A DNA stretch of 64,000 bases. Origin: DASRAP01 sp035277145. Lineage in GTDB: Bacteria > Gemmatimonadota > Gemmatimonadetes > Gemmatimonadales > Gemmatimonadaceae. Each line of letters opens with the position of its first letter. Position 1 is the first letter of the stretch. The notes below the pieces were generated by a model, which did not search any database, was not told the DNA's origin, and saw only the letters and a program-made list of their open reading frames with translations. Positions 8,191 through 16,957 of the stretch are shown one piece after another. The translations under genes were made by a program, and so were the position numbers. The stretch covers positions 78,922 to 142,921 of the forward strand of contig DATELA010000072.1 in assembly GCA_035277145.1 (NCBI GenBank). Reading direction: 5' to 3'.

Positions 8191-11100
8191 TTAGAAGGTG
8201 GACCGGAGACCGAACAACCAGCTGCGCGTTTGCGGCTCGCCGAACTGACGGAAGAATTGTCCGCCGGCGTTTTGGCCGCCGTACACATCGCTCTCAGGAT
8301 CGCCGCCCGAGAAATCGCTCCAGACTTTGAGATTTCGGCCGGTCAAGTAAACGGACATCGCGTCGAGGTTCACGCGCCGCAGAAACTTTTCCGGAACGCG
8401 GTATGAGAACGTCACCTCGCGCAACTTCACAAAACCCGCAGGCTCGATCTGGTTCTCGTGCCGGTCAAAGCCGTACATCAACGGGTAGTAGTCCTGATCC
8501 TTGAACAGACGCACGGTGTTGGGCGCGCCCGTGTTCTCGTTGATCCCGTCGTGAACGACGTATGTGTATCTGTCGTTGGTGAAGATCGAACGTCCGCTCG
8601 CGGTCGTGTATTGCGTCTCGAAGTTGATCAGCTTGCCGCCGTGCCGAACGTCCGTGAGCGCAGACAAGCCGAAGTTGCGCCACCGAACTTCTGTGGTGAC
8701 GCTGCCGGTCCAATCCGGCATGACGCTGCCGAGGTTGCGCAGCTCATCCGTGCGAATCGGGTAACCGTTGTCCGCAATGAGCAACGTGCCGGCGGGCGAA
8801 CCAGCGAAGCAGGGATTCGGATCCACGCAATTGCGCTTCCATCCGTAACCCCAAATCACGCCGTATGGTTGTCCTTCCATCACGCGGATTTGCGGCCACG
8901 AATAGCCGGCGAGATAAATCGACGTGACGCCCGGTGCCAGGCTCAACACTTTCGATTTGTTCTTTGCCCAGTTGACGCCGACGTTCGCGGACAACGAACC
9001 AATCTCGAGTGGACGGCCGTGCAGCGAAATCTCGATCCCGTTGTTCTGGAGATCGCCGGCGTTGCGCACAATGCTCGTGTATCCCGTCACAGCGGATGAC
9101 GGCACGCTGAAAATCTGATCGTAGCTGTTCTTTCTATACAGCGAGATTTCTCCGCGCGCTCGGCCACCGAAGAAACGCATTTCCAGACCGAGCTCGTTCT
9201 CGATCGTGGATTCGGGCCTGAGATCGGGATTACCGAGCTGCGTGGATTGCGTGTACGCCGTCACGCCGCGGAACGGGAAGCTGATGGACGGTCCACCGAA
9301 TTGCTGAATGTCGTTGTTCGCGCCTTTGGCGATTCCGCCGGTGACATATCGCGTCGACAGCGAATACGGTGGCGCATCGTTGCCGACTTTCGCGGTCGAC
9401 AAACGCAGCTTACCGAAGTCGAGCCAGCTCGGCCTCCACTTCAGCGCGTCCGTGAACACAACCGCGAGACTCGCTGACGGATAGAAGTAGGAATTCGCAT
9501 TCGTCGGCAGCGTAGAGCTCCAATCGTTTCTGCCGGTCAGCGTGAGAAACGCCCAATCGGCGTAGTCCGCGGTGACCTGACTGTACGCGCCAATGAGGCG
9601 GCGCTTGGTTGGCAGATTCGCGTTCGTCGTTTGCGTCGCGAAGTTGCCGATGTTGAAGTAGCCGGGAATGACGATCGAACTTCCGCTCGCTTCGACAAAC
9701 GACGCGTCCTGCAAATACATGTTCGCACCGACCAGCGCACCCACGGTCACCTTGCCCTGCTGACCCAGCGGACGCGGATCGAGAATCAGTTGCAAATCAT
9801 TGTTGAACGTTCGGCGCGTGCTCTTGCGCTGCCGCGTGGACCCGGACGTTTGGTTCTGCGCGGTGCGCCACGGCCGTTCATTGACGAATCGTCCGTATTC
9901 ACTCACGTACGCGTCGACGCCTGCGTTGTTCGAGAGTTGCAGGCCCGGCATCAACTTCAGTGAGAACTGCTGACCAAGTATCCAGCGATTGGTTTGTTCG
10001 CTGTTGTACTCATTGAGCGCCGACCACATGTAGTGCGGTTCGTTCCCGCCGTACATCACGGGGGAGCCATCGGGCATCCACGCCTGGCGCGTGTCGGTCG
10101 ACGGTGGCGTATCGATCAGGTCGTGGTCCAATCCGTCGAACGAGTCGTTGAGGAACGGGTTGTCGACGCGGATTCGCTGCAGACTCGTGGTAGATGTAAG
10201 CCAGTCATTCCACTTGAAACTGACGTTGCCGCTCAGCGTCAACCGATCGAGCGCCGCCATTGGGTTGACACCGCGTTGATCCACCCACGACGCGCCAAAC
10301 GTGTACGTGCCGAGATCACCCATCGACCCTCTGCCGCGCAGCGCGTTCTCGACACTCGGCGAACTCTTATAGAAGTCTTCGCGTGCGTCGCGAAAGCGCA
10401 CGGGACCCACGGAGTCGAACACCATTTGCGGAATGCTGTCCTTGTGCGGACCCCAATTGAGCCGCGTCTCCGGTGCTGTCGTCGCGCCGGGTTCACACCA
10501 ACCGCCCTGGCTGAGCATGCGTCCATTGCAGAAATAGCCGCGACTGCCGGCTGCCCAGTCCGTCGTGTATCCCTTGATGATTGGCGAGTCGTAGCGCACC
10601 TGCGAGCTGTATTCAAACGTGAGCGGGAGGCCCGTCTTCCCTCGCTTGGTCGTGATGATGATCGCGCCGTTTGCCGCGCGCGAACCGTAGAGTGCCGTCG
10701 CCGCTGCACCACGGAGCACCGTGATGTTTTCGATGTTCTCCATGTCGATGTCCATCTGCCGGCTTCCGGACGAACCGGTGCCCAACGCATTGCTCGGCCC
10801 GTCGGAGTTGGTCGCGACGGGCATACCATCGATCACAAAGAGTGGTTGCGAGTTTCCTGAAAAAGAATTCTCGCCGCGAATCGTGACGCGCGCGCCTGCG
10901 CCTGGACGGCCGCTCGAACTGGTAACACTCACGCCCGCCGACTGACCCGCGAGCGCCTGCATCAACGTCGTCTCGGGTACGCGCTCTAATGTTTGCGACG
11001 TGATGGTTTGCACGCCGTAGCCGAGACTTTTTTCGGCGCGCGTAATTCCGAGGGCGGTGATGACGACGTCGGACAAACTGTATGGGACGTCCGTCAGCGC

Positions 11101-11412
11101 GAAGTCTGCGGTGATTGTGGTGTCGCGCGTGACGGTGATGGTGTCTTCGAGCGGTGCGTAACCGATGAGGCGTACGCGCAGAATGCGTTCACCAACGGGC
11201 ACGTTGCGGATGATGTACCGACCTTCCGCCCCCGCCACTGCGCCGAGCGTTGTACCGACGACGGAGACTTGCGCGCCGGCGATTGGCAGACGGCTGACGT
11301 CGCCGAGCACCTGGCCAACTACGGTGCCGACTTCGCCTTGCGTTTGTTGAGCTGCGAACGCTGTGGTGCTGGTAAAAGCGAGTGCGAGCGCGCAAACCAT
11401 GGTACGCGTCAT
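8191..11412 (-). CDS. SusC/RagA-family TonB-linked outer-membrane receptor
   Basis: 1073 residues. The start at 11412 gives the signal peptide MTRTMVCALALAFTSTTAFA. It is followed by a carboxypeptidase-like regulatory domain (GQVLGDVSRLPIAGAQVSV), then the plug (ALAGQSAGVSVTSSSGRPG, VTIRGENSFSGNSQPLFVIDG, VLRGAAATALYGSRAANGAI), then the 22-strand barrel. The C-terminus ends in the aromatic SWLFGLRSTF. It imports a TonB-dependent substrate together with the downstream SusD. In-frame Met codons up to 11682 lie in sequence without coding character and were rejected. The gene begins a five-gene minus-strand operon. Confidence 0.93.
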   Translation of the reverse strand: MTRTMVCALALAFTSTTAFAAQQTQGEVGTVVGQVLGDVSRLPIAGAQVSVVGTTLGAVAGAEGRYIIRNVPVGERILRVRLIGYAPLEDTITVTRDTTITADFALTDVPYSLSDVVITALGITRAEKSLGYGVQTITSQTLERVPETTLMQALAGQSAGVSVTSSSGRPGAGARVTIRGENSFSGNSQPLFVIDGMPVATNSDGPSNALGTGSSGSRQMDIDMENIENITVLRGAAATALYGSRAANGAIIITTKRGKTGLPLTFEYSSQVRYDSPIIKGYTTDWAAGSRGYFCNGRMLSQGGWCEPGATTAPETRLNWGPHKDSIPQMVFDSVGPVRFRDAREDFYKSSPSVENALRGRGSMGDLGTYTFGASWVDQRGVNPMAALDRLTLSGNVSFKWNDWLTSTTSLQRIRVDNPFLNDSFDGLDHDLIDTPPSTDTRQAWMPDGSPVMYGGNEPHYMWSALNEYNSEQTNRWILGQQFSLKLMPGLQLSNNAGVDAYVSEYGRFVNERPWRTAQNQTSGSTRQRKSTRRTFNNDLQLILDPRPLGQQGKVTVGALVGANMYLQDASFVEASGSSIVIPGYFNIGNFATQTTNANLPTKRRLIGAYSQVTADYADWAFLTLTGRNDWSSTLPTNANSYFYPSASLAVVFTDALKWRPSWLDFGKLRLSTAKVGNDAPPYSLSTRYVTGGIAKGANNDIQQFGGPSISFPFRGVTAYTQSTQLGNPDLRPESTIENELGLEMRFFGGRARGEISLYRKNSYDQIFSVPSSAVTGYTSIVRNAGDLQNNGIEISLHGRPLEIGSLSANVGVNWAKNKSKVLSLAPGVTSIYLAGYSWPQIRVMEGQPYGVIWGYGWKRNCVDPNPCFAGSPAGTLLIADNGYPIRTDELRNLGSVMPDWTGSVTTEVRWRNFGLSALTDVRHGGKLINFETQYTTASGRSIFTNDRYTYVVHDGINENTGAPNTVRLFKDQDYYPLMYGFDRHENQIEPAGFVKLREVTFSYRVPEKFLRRVNLDAMSVYLTGRNLKVWSDFSGGDPESDVYGGQNAGGQFFRQFGEPQTRSWLFGLRSTF

Positions 11413-11621
11413 GTGACGTCTCCGCCGTGCGTGCGGGAGAGGATGGGCGACGCGTGGGCGCAACGTGTGACGCGCGCCAGCATCGGCTTGCGCGGCGTGA
11501 GCGCAACGGGTGACATCGCGCCGATTCTGGCGCGCGCGTCGCTCTTCGAGTGCATGGCGAGCGGGACTGCACGATTCGTTCCGTCCCAACTGCGCGTGCG
11601 TGACGCGGGGAAAGCAGCCGG

Positions 11622-12152
11622 CTAGTCGAACAACCTCTGCACGTCCACTACGAGTGGTGCTGCGGTGCCGGCCGGCTGCCACTCGACCGACTCACCGCAC
11701 ACGACGTCGGCGCGACCCGGCCTCACCACTGCGATGACTCGTTTCTTGGGGTCGACGATCCAGTAGTCCGGGACTTTGAGATCGTCGATGTAGAACGCGC
11801 GCTTGCGTTCGCGTTCGTGGCGCCGCGACGACGGCGAGAGAATTTCTGCGACCAGGATTGGGAGCGGCACATCGTCCCATGACATGTGCGACGCACCGGC
11901 CGCACGAACCATGATGTCAGGTTCGCAACGAGAGCCCCGGCGCTGAATGATTGCGCGAGGCCGGTAAGCGAATCCGAGATCGTTGGCCTCAGCGTATCGA
12001 TCGAGCACGCGCGCGAGGCGCACGGCGATGGTCTCGTGGTTGTGCGTAGGTGCCGGAGTCACGAAAAGCTCCCCGTGCACCAACTCGTACTTGTTGCCGT
12101 CGTCCGGTAACAGGTCGAGTTCCTCGAGCGTCCACGGTTTCGTCGCGGCCAT
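11622..12152 (-). CDS. Uma2-family endonuclease-like protein
   Basis: 176 residues. Core motifs of the Uma2 (DUF820) family: ELVHGELFVTPAPTHNH, RRGSRCEPDIMVR, PILVAEILSPSSRRHERERKR and VPDYWIVDPKKRVIAVVRPG. The family adopts a PD-(D/E)XK nuclease fold and is scattered in many copies in cyanobacteria and Gemmatimonadota; biochemical role unproven. I prefer the ATG at 12152 over 12158 because a GGTGG sequence lies 9 bases before it and the homologues share the MAATKPW start. It is the intact relative of the frameshifted copy at 4697-5223. Confidence 0.82.
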   Translation of the reverse strand: MAATKPWTLEELDLLPDDGNKYELVHGELFVTPAPTHNHETIAVRLARVLDRYAEANDLGFAYRPRAIIQRRGSRCEPDIMVRAAGASHMSWDDVPLPILVAEILSPSSRRHERERKRAFYIDDLKVPDYWIVDPKKRVIAVVRPGRADVVCGESVEWQPAGTAAPLVVDVQRLFD

Positions 12153-12279
12153 GTGCATGTGCCACCACTCCTCGGCGAAGTTTGAAATGCGCGCATGGGC
12201 CGAGGATACCACTGCGCGGAGAAATCACTGTCACCAGATCATCGCACGCGTAATCGAAAAAGCGCGCGAATTATCAATG

Positions 12280-12314
12280 GCCGAGCGTACGCTCGGCGGG
12301 GCGGCCGAGTCAAG
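12280..12314 (-). repeat. Dispersed 30-bp element, copy 3, with 18-bp palindrome
   Basis: Same palindrome GCCGAGCGTACGCTCGGC (12280-12297) and 3' half as at 5249-5283, with one base difference (GGGGCGG for GAGGCGG). It lies about 130 bp upstream of the Uma2 start on the minus strand. Thus two of three copies precede a Uma2 gene. The rest of the 12153-12405 interval shows no gene. Confidence 0.75.
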
Positions 12315-12405
12315 CGGGCAAATGCGCCTTGTGAAGCACCAACAGATGTGAAGCAGTCTCCCTACCGCGGCGCGACGCGCCGCTCCGGCGCGGTGCTACG
12401 TCATG

Positions 12406-13530
12406 TCACCGCTGAATCGTGTGCACCTCGACGTTCTGCACGTCGTCGGCGTCGCGCCGGATGACGAGCACGCGATCGCCGCGCACCGCGACGACGCTCG
12501 CGCGTTCTGGTCCGGTCAGCCGCGCAACGAGTGCTCCAGTCGGCGAATACACCAGGTATTGCTGCCGGCGCCAATCCGGTTCCGGGTATTGCTGCGCGAG
12601 TACGCGTCCATCGGTGTCAACCAACAACTTGCTGAGCTGCGGAACGTGCGACGGAAACGGAATGGCGTCGAGCATTCTTGTCTCGAGCGAGAGTGCGTTG
12701 GTATTGCTCGATGCGCGTGCGGCCGAGAGACGCTGCTCGCGATACGCCGCGAGGTGCGGGCCGCTTGCGATCGGTGTCGTGCGCGTACCGTCAATGCGCG
12801 TCGTGGTTCCGGACGGTGCCGAAAGCACGCGCACGGGAAACGACGCCGAGTCGGCGATGTAGATGTGGTTCGGCCCGATCGCGACAAGCGATAGCGTGGC
12901 GAACGGTCTCGACATCAACACTCGTGGCGTTGCGAGTTTCACCCATTCCTCGCCCACGAGATTGCCAACGAGCCGATTCAATGGTGCGCCCGACGGCGAG
13001 TACGTCCACAGTTCCAGCGGTACCGGATGCACGCCCGGTGGTACTTCGGAACTAACGGGCCGCTGAACGCGCACGATGATGTGGCCGTCGTCGAGCACTG
13101 CCGCAGCAGTCGGCGACAGTCCTTCCGTTGGTGACAGCAGGGTCACGCTGCGAGCGAAGCGTCCGTTGCGATCCAGGATGCTGACGCGCCGCTGCGCTGC
13201 ATCGTACGTCGCGATGGAATCGCGGCCGTACGCGCGCACCCATTGCAAGTTTTGAAACTCCGCGGGTCCGCCGCCTTTGCGTCCGATGGAGTGCACGAGG
13301 CGTCCGGTCGAGTCGAACAGCAGAACCTTCGCGTGCTGGACGTCGCCGACGAAGATCGAACCGTCACCAAGGAATCCGGCGGATACTATTTGCGCAAACC
13401 CTTCCTCGTACGTGATCCGAACGATTGGTGCATCGGACGCGCGCCATTGAGGAGCCGTCTGCTGGGCCGTTACGGTGGCCGCGGCAGTACTGACCACGAG
13501 CCAGGCACAGGTGCGGACGATGGATGCCAT
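12406..13530 (-). CDS. Secreted 6-bladed beta-propeller protein
   Basis: 374 residues. The start at 13530 gives a signal peptide (MASIVRTCAWLVVSTAAATVTAQ). Blade motifs include GDGSIFVGDVQHAKVLLFDS, RLVHSIGRKGGGPAEFQNL and DAAQRRVSILDRNGRF. The signature IGRKGGGPAEF is the marker of the 6-bladed NHL-like propeller family that is greatly expanded in Gemmatimonadota. Relatives here lie at 25338, 31103 and 47282. They are probably periplasmic or surface binding proteins; no ligand is known. The longer ORF start at 13638 lacks a signal peptide and was not used. Confidence 0.75.
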   Translation of the reverse strand: MASIVRTCAWLVVSTAAATVTAQQTAPQWRASDAPIVRITYEEGFAQIVSAGFLGDGSIFVGDVQHAKVLLFDSTGRLVHSIGRKGGGPAEFQNLQWVRAYGRDSIATYDAAQRRVSILDRNGRFARSVTLLSPTEGLSPTAAAVLDDGHIIVRVQRPVSSEVPPGVHPVPLELWTYSPSGAPLNRLVGNLVGEEWVKLATPRVLMSRPFATLSLVAIGPNHIYIADSASFPVRVLSAPSGTTTRIDGTRTTPIASGPHLAAYREQRLSAARASSNTNALSLETRMLDAIPFPSHVPQLSKLLVDTDGRVLAQQYPEPDWRRQQYLVYSPTGALVARLTGPERASVVAVRGDRVLVIRRDADDVQNVEVHTIQR

Positions 13531-13715
13531 GACCGTTGGATGCAGCGCGCGGCTTTTGCGTTGCGCATGCGAGTCAACGCGGAAGTTAGACGCGCCCGTA
13601 AAATGACGGCTCGCTGACGCTTCGGTGCAATAGTTCACGCCGTCGTGCGGTTGTTCCCTTCGGACCGCAATCTTAGGTTGCAGTGTAGGCTCTTACGGCT
13701 GTTCCCGGAGGCAAC

Positions 13716-13880
13716 ATGTCAACGCCGGTCAGGAAGCGTAGGCTCTCGCGCAAGCGAGCAAAGCTCGCAGCGAAGAAGGCGCGAAAACGCTACAAGAAGG
13801 GAGCGAAGAAGTCGTCTACCTGGAAGAAGGGTGGAAGCCAATGGTCGCGCGTGCTGGGCCATTTTGGTTCGGCCGCATAG
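13716..13880 (+). CDS. Small Lys/Arg-rich protein (54 aa)
   Basis: Read directly from sequence: ATG at 13716 preceded by GGAGG (spacing 5), ending TAG at 13880. It opens MSTPVRKRRLSRKRAKLAAK and continues KARKRYKKGAKKSSTWKKGG, then a less basic tail with SQWSRVLGHFGSAA. Roughly 40 percent is Lys or Arg, so nucleic-acid binding is likely. It lies 42 bp upstream of the TIR/deoxyribosyltransferase-like gene in the same direction, suggesting a two-gene unit. I know no named family for it; the strong Shine-Dalgarno is the main evidence that it is real. Confidence 0.6.
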   Translation: MSTPVRKRRLSRKRAKLAAKKARKRYKKGAKKSSTWKKGGSQWSRVLGHFGSAA

Positions 13881-13922
13881 CCCGCTGGGACATCGCACTG
13901 CTTCGCGCCGCGGCGGAGAACC

Positions 13923-14543
13923 GTGCCCGACTACAATAGACAAGTCTTTCTTAACGTCCCGTTCGACGCCGGCTACAAGAAACTGTTGCGGGCGCTGGTT
14001 TTTTCCGTTCACGAATGCGGCCTCGTCGCACGGTGCGCTCAGGAAGAGGACGACGGCGGTCAGTTCCGATTCGAAAAGCTCGCGCGCATCGTTTCACAGT
14101 GCCGGTTCGGAATTCACGACTTGTCCAGGACCACGCTCGACTCGGTTAACCACCTCCCGCGTTTCAACATGCCGCTCGAGCTGGGGCTGTTCCTTGGCGC
14201 GCGACGATATGGCCAACGCGGTCAGCGAAGGAAGGTTTGCCTGATTCTTGATCGTGATCGGTATCGGTATCAGGTCTTCTGCTCTGATATCGCTGGGCAG
14301 GACATTCGCGCGCACAACAATGAGGTAGCAAAAGCTCTCGGCGCCGTGCGCAACTGGCTGCAAACGCACCTGCCCGCCAGCGCGCGCCTCCCTGGCCCCG
14401 CCGCTATTGCGAGCCGCTACATCGACTTTCAGCGGCAGCTTCCCTATATGTGCGAGCTGTCCAGCCTCAAGCCTGCCGAGATGTCATTCATCGACTATCA
14501 GCTGCAGGTCGATGCCTGGCTGGATGCGAATCCGCGAAGCTAA
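13923..14543 (+). CDS. TIR/nucleoside-deoxyribosyltransferase-like protein
   Basis: 206 residues; GTG start. Alternating hydrophobic strands and conserved acids suggest a Rossmann-like fold: QVFLNVPFD (7-15), EKLARIVSQCRFGIHDLSRT (51-70), and FNMPLELGLFLGARR (81-95) with Glu86 at the position where TIR and deoxyribosyltransferase-like enzymes carry the catalytic glutamate. The segment KVCLILDRDRYRYQVFCSDIAGQDIRAH is typical of an uncharacterised bacterial family that I associate with this superfamily. NADase or nucleoside-hydrolase activity is possible but inferred. It overlaps the convergent HNH gene by 4 bp and is preceded by the 54-aa basic protein. Confidence 0.6.
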   Translation: MPDYNRQVFLNVPFDAGYKKLLRALVFSVHECGLVARCAQEEDDGGQFRFEKLARIVSQCRFGIHDLSRTTLDSVNHLPRFNMPLELGLFLGARRYGQRGQRRKVCLILDRDRYRYQVFCSDIAGQDIRAHNNEVAKALGAVRNWLQTHLPASARLPGPAAIASRYIDFQRQLPYMCELSSLKPAEMSFIDYQLQVDAWLDANPRS

Positions 14544-15472
14544 GCCGCCCGCCACCGCTCAAACCGCTCGGCGAGGAAATCGCGATTCGGTTTCTGCGAT
14601 TCCGCTTTCGGTGTGATCAAATCCGCGCCGTGCATTTGCTGCAATCCGTGTTGCAACATGGGCCCGTCGCGTTCCTTGAGGACATCGCCGTTGACGTGCA
14701 CGCGGTAGTCGGGATCGATGCCGATGATGTCGAGATCGTACGCCGAGTGATGGATCTTGCAGAGCGCCAGGCCGTTGGGGATCTCGGGCAGCCCGCGCTC
14801 GTGCCGATCGGAGAGAATGTGCGCGGCGTCGAGTAAGTCGGCGTGCCTGAGTTGGCAGATGGCGCATCGCGTGCGGTACGCGCGCATGATGAGATCGCGA
14901 AAGCGTCGCTGGTGCAGGCGCACTTTCACCGCGCGCGTGGCGTATTCGCGATCGGGTGCGCGGAGTGCGACATCGACGTGCGCCGCGCCAATGAGTCTCA
15001 GATCAACGTCCTTCTCGACGCGGAATTCGAGTTGCGACGGTGAATCGCCGGTAATGAAGACCGGAAACACCGCATCGTAGAGACCGGGCTGGACGCCGAT
15101 CAGGTAAATCATGGGCGCGCGCGTTTCGTACGCGCGTCGCACGGCGCGGTTGCGCGGATTATTGGGATCGGTGCCTTCGTATTTGTACGTGAAGAATCCG
15201 GTATTCTCGTCGAGCTGATCGTCGTACGGTGCGGGGCGGCCTGGCTTTGGCGCGACGGTGACGATGGTGAGTGCAGCGCCGTATGCGCCGAGTTGCTGCG
15301 GTTTCCAGATGCCTTGTTGTGTGGGGCCGAGTCTGATGCGTTCGCCTTCGAACACAAATCCTTCGGCGATCTCGGCGGCGGAGACGATGGTGACGCCGTC
15401 CTTCGAGTCGCGCAGTTGTCTCAAGCGCGCGAACGCGGCTTCGCGGAGGAGGAGGTCTGGGGTGGACGGCAT
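14540..15472 (-). CDS. HNH endonuclease with N-terminal recognition-like domain
   Basis: 310 residues. The C-terminal HNH nuclease has zinc cysteines CAIC (203-206), the DAAHI motif (215-219), Asn233 and LCKIHHSAYD (238-246). The N-terminal 180 residues match the leading domain of many orphan restriction-type HNH proteins (LGPTQQGIWKPQQL, NTGFFTYKYEGTDPNNPRNRAV, PMIYLIGV), probably a DNA-recognition module. Such proteins cut foreign or modified DNA. It is divergent from the XRE-led operon beginning at 15661, separated by 188 bp. No cognate methylase is directly adjacent, which suggests a modification-dependent or conflict-related nuclease. Confidence 0.8.
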   Translation of the reverse strand: MPSTPDLLLREAAFARLRQLRDSKDGVTIVSAAEIAEGFVFEGERIRLGPTQQGIWKPQQLGAYGAALTIVTVAPKPGRPAPYDDQLDENTGFFTYKYEGTDPNNPRNRAVRRAYETRAPMIYLIGVQPGLYDAVFPVFITGDSPSQLEFRVEKDVDLRLIGAAHVDVALRAPDREYATRAVKVRLHQRRFRDLIMRAYRTRCAICQLRHADLLDAAHILSDRHERGLPEIPNGLALCKIHHSAYDLDIIGIDPDYRVHVNGDVLKERDGPMLQHGLQQMHGADLITPKAESQKPNRDFLAERFERWRAA

Positions 15473-15634
15473 GTGCGGCTCAAATATGCGCTGTCACTCC
15501 TCGCTGAATACAGACGCATCGGGCGTCGCGCGGGAGGAACACCGCGATGACGCTCGGACGGATCCTTTGCCGTCGTGGGGCAAAGTCCGGTCGGTAGAGA
15601 TCACCGTTTGTTGCTAAAGCGCTTGTTTCGCTCG

Positions 15635-15662
15635 ATGTCAGCTGTAAGCTTACAGCTGACAT
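15635..15662. promoter_or_regulatory. Perfect 28-bp palindrome over the XRE start codon
   Basis: Half-site ATGTCAGCTGTAAG followed by its exact complement CTTACAGCTGACAT. The last two bases are the A and T of the XRE-family gene's ATG. A perfect dyad of this size at the translation start of a helix-turn-helix gene strongly suggests an autoregulatory operator, and as RNA it could also form a start-masking hairpin. It lies in the divergent gap with the HNH gene and could control both. Confidence 0.7.
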
Positions 15663-16017
15663 GGCAAGAACATTTGGTCGAAAGGCGGCTTCCAGTGGCC
15701 CCAACTCCGAACTGCGAACCGGAAAACGCCTCAGGGAGCTGCGAATGGCTTCGCGGATTTCACTGCAGTCGATCGCCGACCGTCTTGACTGTTCGCGTCA
15801 GTTCGTAAGTGACTTGGAGCGGGGCCGCCGAAGCTCCGGGGACGTGACGCTATGGATGGGCATCGCCAGCGCCCTCGGCGCGGATCGCGACGCATTCCTG
15901 CTGAGCGTTTGGAAGGATCGCGGCGCACTGCTCGTTCCAGCTCCTATCAACCTCGACGAGTCCGTATCGCGCCTGCTGGACCGTGCCGAAAGACAATCGC
16001 GCCTGAGGTCGCGTTGA
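15661..16017 (+). CDS. XRE-family transcriptional regulator
   Basis: 118 residues. The helix-turn-helix spans roughly 20-75: RTGKRLRELRMASRISLQSI, ADRLDCSRQFVSDLERGRRS. The C-terminal tail is short and charged (LDRAERQSRLRSR). It is the first gene of the plus-strand operon; its TGA overlaps the ATG of the HhH-GPD gene (TGATG at 16015-16019). The 28-bp palindrome over its own start is the likely operator, so the operon is probably kept low by feedback. The HTH assignment is secure. Confidence 0.85.
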   Translation: MARTFGRKAASSGPNSELRTGKRLRELRMASRISLQSIADRLDCSRQFVSDLERGRRSSGDVTLWMGIASALGADRDAFLLSVWKDRGALLVPAPINLDESVSRLLDRAERQSRLRSR

Positions 16018-16874
16018 TGGATTGCCAAGTGGAGCATGCCACAGGTGTGAATTGCGATGCAGTTCACGTGGGGACGGTGAGGGTCCGCAATCGCGCGACG
16101 CAGTCCGTCTCCATCCGCGTTGACAATCAGCCGCTCTGGCTGACGCTCCCAGCGCCCGACTGCGAGATCGCACCTGGTATTCGCTGGGGTGACGTGGATG
16201 AGTGCTATCGTCCGGCGTTTTGGTGCCATCATGCATGGCGACGTCGGCTCGACTCACCTCTCCAATCGCGGTACGCCCTCGGCGCTGATCTCGGAGAAGA
16301 GGTCGCCGCATGCCTCCTCGGCGGCTTTGGAGTGCGCGGTGAGATCGGCGTCGCGGCGTTTGAGATGCTACGCGCTGAGGGACTTCTCAGTGGCAGTTCG
16401 TTTTCAGCGGGCGCATTTGAGCGCGCGTTACGCGTGCCGCTGCGCGTCGGTGCACGCTCGGTACGCTATCGGTTTCCCGCCTTGAAAGGGCGGTATTTGG
16501 CACTCGCCTTGTCCGAACTCTCGGAGTCCGACCCTCCGATCGAATCACGCGAGCTTCGCAACTGGCTGCAAAGGCTCCCGGGTGTCGGACCTAAGACCGC
16601 ATCTTGGATTGTTAGGAATCGAGACGCTACAGCGCGGGTTGCAATTCTCGATATTCACATCGTTCGGGCATGCCAGATTATTGGACTCTTCCCAGGCCGA
16701 TGTTCGCTCCCACGCGACTACGACGCGCTGGAACAGCGCTTTCTCTGGCTCGCAGACCAAATGTGCGTTGCTCCATCGGACCTTGATGCCACGATGTGGG
16801 CAGAGATGCGTGTGGCACCAGCGCCGGCGAGCAAGGCGCTGTCGAGACGCCGGCGAGCTGACTGGCGCGACTGA
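16017..16874 (+). CDS. OGG-like HhH-GPD DNA glycosylase/lyase homologue
   Basis: 285 residues. The helix-hairpin-helix is LQRLPGVGPKTASWIV (184-199), carrying Lys193 at the position of the catalytic lysine of OGG1-type bifunctional glycosylases. The catalytic aspartate is Asp212 in AILDIHIVRA. The N-terminal part (1-80) is beta-rich and lacks obvious glycosylase features, leaving a divergent substrate pocket. OGG-like HhH proteins are known accessory genes of type IV CBASS, next to QueC-like genes, and a QueC-like gene lies downstream here. Start codon chosen by the TGATG overlap with the XRE gene. The actual substrate (DNA base, free nucleobase or other) is not predictable. Confidence 0.8.
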   Translation: MDCQVEHATGVNCDAVHVGTVRVRNRATQSVSIRVDNQPLWLTLPAPDCEIAPGIRWGDVDECYRPAFWCHHAWRRRLDSPLQSRYALGADLGEEVAACLLGGFGVRGEIGVAAFEMLRAEGLLSGSSFSAGAFERALRVPLRVGARSVRYRFPALKGRYLALALSELSESDPPIESRELRNWLQRLPGVGPKTASWIVRNRDATARVAILDIHIVRACQIIGLFPGRCSLPRDYDALEQRFLWLADQMCVAPSDLDATMWAEMRVAPAPASKALSRRRRADWRD

Positions 16875-16957
16875 CAGGGTGTCCTGCTGTGTAACACCAT
16901 TCTTGCGCGCAGGAAGGAACCACGCCACGTTCTGGGATCACTTCGACGGGTAACCCC

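Noticed and set aside
12367..12383. GC-rich hairpin as terminator after the 12406 propeller gene
   Set aside because: A stem of about 8 bp exists, but the loop is too small and there is no T-run on the minus strand.
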